64,000 nucleotides of DNA from DATMER01 sp034667225 (GTDB lineage Bacteria > Acidobacteriota > Thermoanaerobaculia > Multivoradales > UBA5704), in NCBI GenBank assembly GCA_034667225.1, contig JAXDKG010000063.1:62001-126000 (forward strand). Reading direction: 5' to 3'. Each line of letters begins with the position of its first letter. The stretch's first letter is position 1. The translations under genes and the position numbers were made by a program. This document shows, in pieces, positions 25,026-33,641 of this stretch. The notes beneath the pieces are model-generated. The model was not told where the DNA came from, did not search any database, and saw nothing but the letters and a program-made list of their open reading frames with translations.

Positions 25026-27179
25026 ATGCGTCGTTGGATGGGAGCTTCCGCCGGAATCGGGCTTGCCCTGACCGCGGCCGTGCTCTTCGCCCGTCCTGAC
25101 GGGCTTGCGGCCTGGCTTGCCGCCGCCTGGGCATCCGCGGCGGCCCTCGGCTGCGCAGGGCTGGCTTGGAGCCGGGGGCGGGAGGCGGCCGAGCTGGCGG
25201 GCCGGCTCGCGGACGCGACCGAGACCAGCCGCATCCGCCGCGCCTTTCGCTACGGCGAGGAGCTCTACCGCGAGCTCTTCGAGCACAACCCCGCGGCGGT
25301 CTACCGCACTACGGTCGACGGCCATCTCCTGGACTGCAACGAAGCCATGGTCCGCCTGTTCGGCTACACGGACCGCGGCTCCTTCCTTGCCCAGCCGGCT
25401 GCCGCGCTCTTCTGGGATCCGGAGGAGCGCCCCCGCCTCGTCCAGCGCCTCGTCGAGGAAGAAGTCATCCGCAACGTCGAGGTGCGCTTCCGCAAGCGCA
25501 GCGGCGAGCTCTTCTGGGCGATCAAGAACGAGGGCCTGCTGCGCTCGCCGGCGGGCCTGCCCACCGCGATCGAGGGGACGCTGCTCGACATCACGGAGCG
25601 CAAACGGGCCGAGGAGGCGCTGCTCGCCGAGCGCGAGATGTCCGAGGAGGCCCTGAGGCAGAGCGAGGCCGCGGTGCGCAGCCTGCACGAGATCGCGGGC
25701 TCGCAGGATCTATCCTTCCGCGAAAAGGTCCGCTCGCTCGTGAACCTGGGCTCCGAGGTCTTCGGGCTCGAGCTCGCCGTGCTGCATCAGGTCGAGGGGG
25801 AGATTTGTGTGGTCGTCGATGCGAAGACCCCGGGCAATATCGTCCTGCGGGGAGACCGGGTCGAGATGCACCACACTTTCTACCACGCGGTGCTGGAAGC
25901 GGGACGTCCGCTCGCCTTCACCCGCTCCGAGGAAGTACCGGCGATCTCGGGAGCTGGATGCCGCGTCATGCACGTGGAGTCCTACCTCGGCGGACTGGTG
26001 CTGGTGGAGGGGCGCCCCTGGGGACTGCTGAGCTTCGCCAGCTACCATCCGCGGCCCCTGCCGTTCCGGACCTCGGACTTTGATCTCCTGGAGCTCATGG
26101 TCCTCTGGCTGGGCCGCGAGCTGGAGCGCGACCAGCGGGATGGCGAGATGGCGCAGGTGCGCGAGATGGGCGATCTCCTCCAGAGCTGCAAGACGACGAG
26201 GGAGGCCTGCCAGGTGATATCCCACCAGGCGATCCGGCTCTTTCCCGGCATGAGTGGCGTGGTCTATCGGGTCGATCCGGCCCACAACGAGCTCCAGACC
26301 CTGGTGGCCTGGGGCCAGGCGGGCATTCAGGAAGATCCGCTCCCCATGGAGAGATGCTGGGCCTGCCGCCGCGACGAGGAGCACTTCGTCGCCGATCCCG
26401 CGACGGGCCTGACCTGCGGCCATCTCCCCGGGCTGCCGCCGGCGAGCTCGCTCTGCGTGCCCATGACCGCGCAATTGATCGCGCACGGGGAGGCGGGCGT
26501 ACTCCACCTCCGGCTCGATCCGGGCGCGGACGGCGGCGCGTTCACGGAGCGGCGGCGCCGTCTGGCGGGGGTCGTGGCCAAGCACCTCGCCATGGCGCTC
26601 TCGAACCTGGGGCTGCTGGAGAGGCTGCACGAGCAGTCGATCCGCGATCCGCTGACCGGGCTCCACAACCGCCGCCACTTCGAGAAGACCCTGCGCGACG
26701 AGGTCCGGCGGACCGACCGCAGCGGCAACCCGCTGGCGGTGATCATGATCGACATGGACCACTTCAAGCGGATCAACGACACCTTCGAGCACGAGGGGGG
26801 CGACGCCGTGCTCCAGGGCCTGGGCGAGGCTCTCGCCCGGAGCTGCCGCGGCGACGACGTCTCCTGCCGCCTGGGAGGAGAGGAGTTCGCGCTCCTCCTG
26901 CCCGACGCCGCGCTGGAGGCGGCCTGCCAGCGGGCCGAGGAGCTGTGCGAGGAGGTCCGCGCCCTGCGCGTGCCCCATGCCGGCCGGACCATCCACTCCT
27001 TGACCATCTCGGTGGGCGTGGCGGTCTACCCGGAGCATGGCGATGGGAAAGAGGTCGTCCGCCTGGCCGACCAGGCCATGTACCGCTCCAAGGGGACCGG
27101 CCGCGACCGGGTGAGCGTAGCCCCGCTGCCGCCGCGCCGCCGCGTCGGCGAAGGCGCTTCCTCCCTCGCCGCGTGCTAG
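25026..27179 (+). CDS. Diguanylate cyclase with PAS and two GAF-like sensors
   Basis: 717 aa with a GGAGG site at the start. Two membrane helices (about 8-50) are followed by a PAS domain (about 80-195: LFEHNPAAVYRTTVDGHLLDCN, ending in LLDITERKRAEE), two GAF-like regions (about 220-370 and 385-530), and a GGDEF domain (about 545-705). The active loop is intact (CRLGGEEFALLLP), as is the metal Asp (IMIDMDHFKRIND). An RGDD motif five residues before GGEEF matches the RxxD inhibitory site for c-di-GMP. The second GAF region has a Cys pair (CWACRRDEE) and LTCGH. It should make c-di-GMP in response to unknown signals. Confidence 0.9.
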   Translation: MRRWMGASAGIGLALTAAVLFARPDGLAAWLAAAWASAAALGCAGLAWSRGREAAELAGRLADATETSRIRRAFRYGEELYRELFEHNPAAVYRTTVDGHLLDCNEAMVRLFGYTDRGSFLAQPAAALFWDPEERPRLVQRLVEEEVIRNVEVRFRKRSGELFWAIKNEGLLRSPAGLPTAIEGTLLDITERKRAEEALLAEREMSEEALRQSEAAVRSLHEIAGSQDLSFREKVRSLVNLGSEVFGLELAVLHQVEGEICVVVDAKTPGNIVLRGDRVEMHHTFYHAVLEAGRPLAFTRSEEVPAISGAGCRVMHVESYLGGLVLVEGRPWGLLSFASYHPRPLPFRTSDFDLLELMVLWLGRELERDQRDGEMAQVREMGDLLQSCKTTREACQVISHQAIRLFPGMSGVVYRVDPAHNELQTLVAWGQAGIQEDPLPMERCWACRRDEEHFVADPATGLTCGHLPGLPPASSLCVPMTAQLIAHGEAGVLHLRLDPGADGGAFTERRRRLAGVVAKHLAMALSNLGLLERLHEQSIRDPLTGLHNRRHFEKTLRDEVRRTDRSGNPLAVIMIDMDHFKRINDTFEHEGGDAVLQGLGEALARSCRGDDVSCRLGGEEFALLLPDAALEAACQRAEELCEEVRALRVPHAGRTIHSLTISVGVAVYPEHGDGKEVVRLADQAMYRSKGTGRDRVSVAPLPPRRRVGEGASSLAAC

Positions 27180-27206
27180 CATCCCGGCATTCTCGACCGC
27201 CGATCC

Positions 27207-28673
27207 TTGCCCTTGACCCCTGTGAAGCTCGCCGGCCTGATCGGCGGGCTCCTGGCGTTCTTCCTCCTCGCCTTCCTGGACACGCCGCTGCGCCACGATC
27301 CCGAATTTGGGACGCGGCCGGTGTTCGCGGCCGCGGGCGCCGCGCTCATGGCCATCTGGTGGCTGACCGAGGCGCTGCCGATCTACGTCACGGCCTGCGT
27401 GCCGCTCGTGCTCTTCCCTCTGACCGGAGTCTTCGGCGGCGGCCTGGGCGGGGGCGTCCGGCAGTCGGTGCTGCCGTATCTCGACCCCTACATCTTCCTG
27501 TTTGCCGGCGGCATGGGGATCGCCGCGGCCATGCAGCAGTGGAACCTCCACCGGCGCATCGCCCTGGGGATCATGGACCGCATCGGCAGCGATCCGAAGC
27601 GGCTCCTCGCCGGCACCCTGGTCTCCACCGCGTTCATCTCCATGTGGATCTCGAACACGGCCACCGCGGCCATGATGATGCCGATCGGGCTCGCCGTGGT
27701 GCTACAAGTCGAAGACCAGCGCGGGGCCGGCCGGCTCCGGCACTACGGCATGGCCATCATGCTGGCCATCGCCTACGGCGCCAACGTCGGCGGCATCGGC
27801 ACCAAGATCGGCACGGCTCCCAACGCCCAGTTCTCCGGCTTCATGGAGCGCCTGGGCATCGACGTCACCTTCCTTCAGTTCCTGGTCGTGGGACTGCCGT
27901 TCGTGCTGATGTTCCTGCCGGTCGTCTGGTGGATGCTCTGGCGGATCGGCCGGCAGGAAGGGCTGGCCGGGGAGGTCGGCGAAGAGGTGATCGCGGACGA
28001 GTTGGCCAAGCTCGGCCCGGTGCGCCGGCCGGAGCGGATCGTCCTCGGTGTCTTCCTGGCCACGGCCGGCCTGTGGATCGCGGGCAAGCTGCTGACCGAC
28101 TTCCTTAAAACGAGGGTGCCGTTCGATCTGACCTCGGCGCACGTGGAGGGAGGGATCGCCATGCTCGCGGCCCTGGTCCTGATGCTCTGGCGGACAGAGG
28201 GCCGGCAAGTGCTCGGCTTCCGCGCGCTGGGCCAGGTGCCGTGGGAGACCCTGCTGCTCCTGGGCGGCGGGTTCGCCATGGCCGCGTCGATCCAGAAGAG
28301 CGGCCTGTCCGCCTGGCTGGGGGCGCAGCTCCTGGCGATCCGCGGCGTTCCCCCGTTCGGCCAGGTGCTGCTGTCGAGCATGGCCGTGGTGGCGCTCTCG
28401 GCGGTGGCCTCGAACACCGCCACGATCGCGGTCATGCTCGTGGTGCTCAAGGACGCCGTGGCGCCCGAGGTCATGACCACCACGCTCTTCGCCGCCACCA
28501 TCGCCTGCTCCTGCGACTTCGCCCTGCCCGTGGGGACGCCGCCCAACGCGATCGTCTTCGGCAGCGGCTACGTCAGCATACCGCGCATGGCGCGGACAGG
28601 GGTCGTGCTCGACCTGCTCGCCTCAATCCTCGCCGCGGCCTGGTGCTGGCTCGTCGTCCGGCTGGTGCTCTAG
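27207..28673 (+). CDS. DASS/SLC13-family anion transporter (dicarboxylate-type)
   Basis: 488 aa, about 12 membrane segments. The two inverted halves each have the SNT ion-site motif: WISNTATAAMMMP (about 150) and ASNTATIAVMLVV (about 400), plus GTAPNAQFSG and GTPPNAIVFGSGY. These are diagnostic of sodium-coupled dicarboxylate/sulphate symporters; the substrate cannot be read from sequence. The start is uncertain: TTG 27207, TTG 27213 and GTG 27222 are all possible. It follows the diguanylate cyclase by 27 bases. It shares its final CTAG with the convergent beta-barrel gene. Confidence 0.88.
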   Translation: MPLTPVKLAGLIGGLLAFFLLAFLDTPLRHDPEFGTRPVFAAAGAALMAIWWLTEALPIYVTACVPLVLFPLTGVFGGGLGGGVRQSVLPYLDPYIFLFAGGMGIAAAMQQWNLHRRIALGIMDRIGSDPKRLLAGTLVSTAFISMWISNTATAAMMMPIGLAVVLQVEDQRGAGRLRHYGMAIMLAIAYGANVGGIGTKIGTAPNAQFSGFMERLGIDVTFLQFLVVGLPFVLMFLPVVWWMLWRIGRQEGLAGEVGEEVIADELAKLGPVRRPERIVLGVFLATAGLWIAGKLLTDFLKTRVPFDLTSAHVEGGIAMLAALVLMLWRTEGRQVLGFRALGQVPWETLLLLGGGFAMAASIQKSGLSAWLGAQLLAIRGVPPFGQVLLSSMAVVALSAVASNTATIAVMLVVLKDAVAPEVMTTTLFAATIACSCDFALPVGTPPNAIVFGSGYVSIPRMARTGVVLDLLASILAAAWCWLVVRLVL

Positions 28674-29167
28674 AGCCGCAGCCGCAGCAGGGCTCCCAGC
28701 GTCACGGTATCCGTCTCGACCTCGTCGATCAGGTCCCAGTTGTCGAACCGGTAGTTCGCGTTGACGTCCAGGCTCAGCCTGGGGATGATGGAAATGTCGA
28801 AGCCGACCTTCGCGGCGTAGAACATGTCCGAGGTCTCGCCATCGGACTGGGTGACGCCGACGCCCGCGCCGGCATAGAGGCCGTGGCCGACCAGGAGGTA
28901 GGCCTGGGGCGAGAACGCCTTTTCGGTGGAGCCGGCGAAGCCGTCCGCGAAGTACTCCAGGTCCAGCTCCAGCGAGAAGATCCCCTCCGGCATGTACTGG
29001 TAGGAGACGATCCCCGAAGTGCCCTTGTCGTCGATCCCCTCGAAGCCCTCGTCCGCCAGATCGTCGACCGTCTGCCAGTGGTGGATCCCGGCGCCGATCC
29101 GGTGGTCGGCAGCGGCGGGGACGGCCAGGGCGGCAAATATCGTCAGCAAGAGGAACCCTCTTTTCAT
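28670..29167 (-). CDS. Small outer-membrane beta-barrel protein
   Basis: 165 aa with a signal peptide (RGFLLLTIFAALAVPAAA). The mature chain is alternating amphipathic strands, for example FSLELDLEYF, AYLLVGHGLYAGAGVGV and LSLDVNANYRF, closing with TVTLGALLRLRL. This is the pattern of an eight-stranded OmpA/OmpW-like barrel, although the last residue is Leu rather than the usual Phe. Specific function is unknown. It is transcribed away from the PHP-type hydrolase gene. Confidence 0.75.
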   Translation of the reverse strand: MKRGFLLLTIFAALAVPAAADHRIGAGIHHWQTVDDLADEGFEGIDDKGTSGIVSYQYMPEGIFSLELDLEYFADGFAGSTEKAFSPQAYLLVGHGLYAGAGVGVTQSDGETSDMFYAAKVGFDISIIPRLSLDVNANYRFDNWDLIDEVETDTVTLGALLRLRL

Positions 29168-29247
29168 CTCGTCTCCTTTTTGGTTACTTTCCGGAAAGCT
29201 CGGGATCGGGCCTTCCGGACACCTCCATGATCAAGGAGGAGTTTCCC

Positions 29248-31548
29248 ATGAATCGACCCGGCCTGCTGCTTTCCCTGATTCTGCTGGCCGCGGTGCCCGT
29301 ACGGGCCGCCGAGTACGCCGAGAACACCGACTATGACGAGTGTGACGCGGATTTCATCGCGTTCCTCGGCGCCGAGACCTACCAGTTCTCGCCCATCCTG
29401 GCGGGCGATCTCGGCAAGGTCCGCCTCTACACGGTCCTCTCCCATCAGCGCGCCGCGGTCCTGGAGGACTACGGCCGCGCCTTCTGGCGGCTGGAGATCC
29501 GCGACGAGTCCGGCCGGATGGTGCGCGCCGCCCGCGGCGCTGCCCGCATCGACGGCGCGGGCCAGGCCATGGCTGATTTCATTTGGGATGGCCGGGACGA
29601 GGCCGGCCGGCTGGTGCCTGCGGGAAAGTACCGCTACACCTTTCTCGGCCGTTTCGCTGCCGACCGGCTGCGCCCGGCCCGTCCCATGCGCGATTACCGC
29701 GATTACGAGGACCTCCAGGGGGTCGCGGGCATGAGCGAGGCCTACGCCTCCACCGACGAGGTGATCGTCGACTACTCGCTGAGCGCCGGCGACTCGGTCA
29801 GCCTGCGCGAGAGCGCCGCCCTGGGCTCCTGCCAGACGCAGCAGAACACCCCCATCGAGAGCGGCTTCGCTTACAACTTCTACTACGGCTCGACCCACAG
29901 CCACTCCAACTGGTCCGACGGCGGCCAGCCCACCTCGGGCTGCTCCTCCGGCAACGCCTATGGCAGCGGCACGTTCGACCCGGCCGCCGTCTTCGGCTAC
30001 GCCCGCAACTCGGCCGGCGTGGACTACTGGCTGATCAACGAGCACAACCACCTGATCCAGGACGCCATGGCCACGAACAACCCGCCGGTCACCGAGGCCA
30101 AGGTGAAGCAGCGCTACGCCGCCGGCCTCGCCGCGGCCAACACCGCCACGGTGAACGACGTGTTCGTGGCCCTCTACGGCATGGAGTGGGGAGTGTCCAC
30201 CAACGCGGACCAGGGGCACGTGACCCTGATCGAAACGCCGAAGCTCCTGGGCTGGGAGACCTGCTCCACCTGCAACGGCCCCAGCGCGGAGTGCACGCCG
30301 GGCACCAACTGCTACTTCGACATCTTCACCCCCAAGCGCTTCGGCTATCTCACCATGTACAAGCGCTCGGTGGAGAACCCGTCCTCGGCCGGCGCGCTGG
30401 GCATCCTCTGCCATCCCGGCACCGGGGAGTTCGACAACTACGCCTTCAATGCCGACGCGGACAATGCCCTGCAGGGAATCGCGGTGCGCAGCGGCTTGGC
30501 CTTCAGCACCGGCACCACCTGCGCCGATGCCAACGTGGCAAACACCGACTACAGCCCGCGCTGGAAGAACGCGCTCAACCTGGGCTTCCATCTCGGGCCG
30601 GTGGCCGATCACGACTCACACTGCAACAACTATGGCCAGGGCATTCCGAACCGCACGGTCTACCTGATTCCCAACGGCGCCGCGCCGGTCCTCACCAAGA
30701 GCAAGCTGCTCCAGGCGCACAAGGCCCGGCACTTCTACGCGACCGAGGACTCCAACGCCCAGCTCGTCTTCACCGCGGGCTCCCACGTCATGGGCGACAT
30801 CTTCAGCGCGGCCGGCTCGGCGACCCTGCGGACGGCGGTCTACGATCCGGGTGCGGAGTCGGTGTCCACCCTCGAGATCTGGCGCGGCCAGATCGGCGGC
30901 GGCGTGCCCGCCAGCCCGTTGCAGACCGTCTCCAACCAGTCGACCCTGACGATCACGCAAAACCTGACCTCGGGGACCTATTACTACTACGTCCACGCCG
31001 TGCAGTCCGACGGCCACGACCTCTGGTCGGCGCCCATGTGGATCACCTACGGCCCCGGCGGCACGGGATCGATCAACGTCGCCGGCTGGCGCGTCGCGCA
31101 GCTCAATGCCACGTTCAACTACACGCTGCCCGCGGGCACCACGATCCCGGACAATGGCTACCTGGTCATCGGCCGCGACGCGGCCAAGGCCGCCTTCGAA
31201 GCGTTCTGGGGGCCGCTGCCGGCGAACGCCGTCTACCTGAATTCGGCGGGCGTGCTGCCGGTGATCAACGGCGACGAGACCTACGACCTCTACAACGCCG
31301 CGAGCACCAAGGTGGACGGCCGCACCATCGGGATGACCGCCGGAGGCGGCAGCTCGGTGAAGCGCAAGGATCCCTGCCAGGCGGCGAACCTGAGCGCCAG
31401 TTGGACAATCACCGCCTCCTCGACCGGCACGCCGGGCAGCGGAGCTGGAGCGGGCTGCAGCAAGGGCATGGTCATCAACGAATTCTCGGATGCCCTCGGC
31501 ACCGGGAGCTTCATCTACGAGTTCATCGAGCTGCACTACGACAAGTAA
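29248..31548 (+). CDS. Secreted PHP/CehA-like metallohydrolase with lamin-tail-like C-terminus
   Basis: 766 aa. The ATG at 29248 follows AAGGAGGAG; an ATG at 29227 lies upstream of that site. Signal peptide: LLLSLILLAAVPVRA. Residues about 35-170 contain a FlgD-like strand pattern (FIWDGRDEAGRLVPAGKYRY). The hydrolase core starts YGSTHSHSNWSDG (about 215), with later metal ligands likely in NEHNHLI, ILCHPG and DHDSHCN; this is the PHP-type His/Asp trinuclear layout of CehA-like phosphoesterases. The end (about 600-766) includes SINVAGWRVAQLNATFNY and SSVKRKDPC, reminiscent of lamin-tail domains. The substrate is unknown; an extracellular phosphoesterase is most likely. Confidence 0.75.
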   Translation: MNRPGLLLSLILLAAVPVRAAEYAENTDYDECDADFIAFLGAETYQFSPILAGDLGKVRLYTVLSHQRAAVLEDYGRAFWRLEIRDESGRMVRAARGAARIDGAGQAMADFIWDGRDEAGRLVPAGKYRYTFLGRFAADRLRPARPMRDYRDYEDLQGVAGMSEAYASTDEVIVDYSLSAGDSVSLRESAALGSCQTQQNTPIESGFAYNFYYGSTHSHSNWSDGGQPTSGCSSGNAYGSGTFDPAAVFGYARNSAGVDYWLINEHNHLIQDAMATNNPPVTEAKVKQRYAAGLAAANTATVNDVFVALYGMEWGVSTNADQGHVTLIETPKLLGWETCSTCNGPSAECTPGTNCYFDIFTPKRFGYLTMYKRSVENPSSAGALGILCHPGTGEFDNYAFNADADNALQGIAVRSGLAFSTGTTCADANVANTDYSPRWKNALNLGFHLGPVADHDSHCNNYGQGIPNRTVYLIPNGAAPVLTKSKLLQAHKARHFYATEDSNAQLVFTAGSHVMGDIFSAAGSATLRTAVYDPGAESVSTLEIWRGQIGGGVPASPLQTVSNQSTLTITQNLTSGTYYYYVHAVQSDGHDLWSAPMWITYGPGGTGSINVAGWRVAQLNATFNYTLPAGTTIPDNGYLVIGRDAAKAAFEAFWGPLPANAVYLNSAGVLPVINGDETYDLYNAASTKVDGRTIGMTAGGGSSVKRKDPCQAANLSASWTITASSTGTPGSGAGAGCSKGMVINEFSDALGTGSFIYEFIELHYDK

Positions 31549-31559
31549 GGAGGGTGCTA

Positions 31560-31919
31560 AATCCTCTCCCCGAGTTGCTCGGGGCTGTCCCCGAGCCACT
31601 GAATCCTCTCCCCGAGTTGCTCGGGGCTGTCCCCGAGCCACTGAATCCTCTCCCCGAGTTGCTCGGGGCTGTCCCCGAGCCACTAAATCCTCTCCCCGAG
31701 TAGCTCGGGGCTGTCCCCGAGCTACTGAATCTTCTCCCCGAGTTGCTCGGGGCTGTCCCCGAGTCACTAAATCCTCTCCCCGAGTCGCTCGGGGCTGTCC
31801 CCGAGCCACTAAATCTTCTCCCCGAGTCGCTCGGGGCTGTCCTCGAGCCACTAAATCTTCTCCCCGAGTCGCTCGGGGCTGTCCCCGAGCCACTAAATCT
31901 TCTCCCCGAGTCGCTCGGG
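31560..31919. repeat. 42-bp tandem hairpin array, 8.6 copies
   Basis: Units start at 31560, 31602, 31644, 31686, 31728, 31770, 31812, 31854 and 31896 (last one partial), each exactly 42 bp. Each unit contains CCCCGAG-nnG-CTCGGGG and then a third CCCCGAG, so two alternative hairpins compete. Variation runs along the array: the loop is mostly TTG in the first copies and TCG in the last four, and AATCCTC changes to AATCTTC. It lies between the PHP-type hydrolase gene and the broken ELWxTDGT gene, whose last codons are array sequence. Confidence 0.95.
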
Positions 31920-33028
31920 TAGACCCGCCGGTTGTTGCCACGACAAAGCGTCCGTGCCGTCGGTCCGCCAGAGCCGGTGGGTGTTGGTCTCGTCGACGTA
32001 CTCCTCGACGTAGCCCAGGTTGCCCGCGACCTGCAGGCGCAAGGGGAGAGAGAAGCGGGGGCAGGGCGTCACCGAGGGGCCGGCCACGGGGACGGTAGGC
32101 GCGGCCATGCCGCCGCTCGTCCAGAGCCTCAGCTCCTGGCTGTCGCAGACGATGAACAGGGCCTTGTCCCCAAGGGCGGCGATCGGGAACGGGTTGGACC
32201 CGACGCCCCTTTCTCCGATCAGCGTGATCATCCAGGTGCCGGCCGGCTCGCCGTCGCTCACCCAGAGCTGAACGGTCTCCATGGCGATGTCGGTCACCGG
32301 CAGGAGGAGCTTCCCTCCGATCACGGCCGTAGGGTAGAAGGGGTCGAAGGGGTGCCTCTCGGCTGCCAGCGTGGCGATGCGCGAGACGCCGGAACCGTCC
32401 GTCTTCCAGAGCGCGTATCCCTCCGGATTGTCCGCGAAGAAGTACACGGCGCCGCGGTAGGCCATGAACCCGGCGGGATTGGAGCTGCACGATCCATTGC
32501 AGAGATCGCCGATCAGGCGGGTGCCGGGACCGGTGCCGTCGGTGCTCCAAAGCTCGGTTCCGTGGATGGAGTCGATGCCGGCGTTGTAGTAACCATGGCA
32601 GAGATTGCCGGGTGACACGGCCCGCTGACCCAGCGAATAGGTCCCCCTGGGGGTGCCATCGCTGCGCCAGATCGTGGATGCGATGTCTCCTTCCTCCGTT
32701 CACTCTGAGGCCACGAAGAGGGCGACCCCCCGACCGTGCCCATGAACCGGATCTCGGACGAGCAGGGCCCCGCACAGACGTCGGCCACCAGCCGCGTCCC
32801 GAGCGCGGTGCCGTCCGTGGCCCAGAGCTCGACGCCCGAGCCGGGCTCGCTCGCCAGGAACAGGGCCTTGTCGCCCAAGGGGTAAAGTCCGCCCTGGAAC
32901 CCGCCCCGGACGTCGTCCGGGCTGGCGGAGTTGACGTCGTAGAGCAGGGCAGCCGTCTCCGCACCGGCGGATGCAGCGAGCAGCGCAAGCAGGGCGAGAC
33001 CGAGTAGCACGGGCAAGCGGCGGATCAT
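31893..33028 (-). pseudogene. Broken ELWxTDGT-repeat secreted protein gene
   Basis: Read from ATG 33028 (GGAGGG upstream) there is a signal peptide (LLGLALLALLAASAGAE) and the repeat VELWATDGTALGTRLVADVC. The frame is lost in a six-C run at 32726-32731 (plus strand): one more base would restore GTVGGVALFVASE. That restored frame then meets TGA at 32702-32700 and continues with TIWRSDGTPRGTYSLG, ELWSTDGTGPGTRLIGDLC, LWKTDGSG, LWVSDGEPAGTWMI and LWTSGG, ending at 31893 inside the 42-bp array. So there is one frameshift, one in-frame stop and a repeat-made 3' end. Intact relatives are secreted repeat proteins of unknown role. Sequencing error could explain the frameshift but not all three defects. 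Confidence 0.75.
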
Positions 33029-33108
33029 GCGAAAAGCCCTCCGGGGAAGACACAACTCTACATGAGAGTGTCCCGGCAGGAACGGACCTTTCGCGGAAAA
33101 GCCCTGCT

Positions 33109-33570
33109 TCAGCTCACCGAAGGTTTGCCCATGTCGGAGAAGAACTTGCCCAGGGCGGCCATCACCATGCGCTCGATGTCGGCCTGGGTCGGATTCGCAC
33201 TCGAAGCCGGCTCCTGCTCCTCTTCCGCGGGCCGGAGCGCGGCCGGCTGCTTGTTGTCCTTCTCAGGACGGTCAGGCTGGTCCTTGCCGGGATGGAGCTG
33301 CTCCAGGAGCCGTTGGAGGCGCCAGGCGTCGCCGCTCTCCTCGTCGCGCTGGGGGTAGGCCGCGCGGAAGAACCGCGAGGGCGGGAAGCCGATCACTTCA
33401 CAGACATCAAGAATGTGCTTTATCTTCAGCTCGATACCGCCGCTGAACAGGCGGCTGAGGCTGCCGCTGCTCAGGCCGAGCTTGCGCTCGACCTCGCGTT
33501 GGGTGATGTTGGAGAACTTGACCGCAGCAGATAAGAGATTTGTGAGTCGCACGACCTCGTCTTCGTTCAT
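33109..33570 (-). CDS. XRE-type helix-turn-helix regulator
   Basis: 153 aa. The HTH is near residues 22-50 (ITQREVERKLGLSSGSLSRLF), similar to Cro/CI-type domains; a following helix pair ends FPPSRFFRAAYP. The middle is Glu/Pro/Lys-rich and probably disordered, and the C-terminus (IERMVMAALGKFFSDMG) is a short amphipathic helix. Targets are unknown. It lies 71 bases downstream of an O-methyltransferase gene on the same strand. No ribosome site precedes the ATG. Confidence 0.8.
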   Translation of the reverse strand: MNEDEVVRLTNLLSAAVKFSNITQREVERKLGLSSGSLSRLFSGGIELKIKHILDVCEVIGFPPSRFFRAAYPQRDEESGDAWRLQRLLEQLHPGKDQPDRPEKDNKQPAALRPAEEEQEPASSANPTQADIERMVMAALGKFFSDMGKPSVS

Positions 33571-33641
33571 AGTGCCGATAGCCTACTTCATTCCTGAAGG
33601 GCGTGCCAAATCGGATGCCAAAATCCGGAAAACTGACACAG

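Noticed and set aside
31560..31919. CRISPR array or a coding repeat protein
   Set aside because: All 42 bases repeat, so there are no spacers; open frames on both strands follow only from a period divisible by three.
32700..32702. TGA in the ELWxTDGT gene as a selenocysteine codon
   Set aside because: Although selC is present, the repeat has no redox Cys position, no hairpin suited to a SECIS was seen after it, and a frameshift lies 24 bases upstream.
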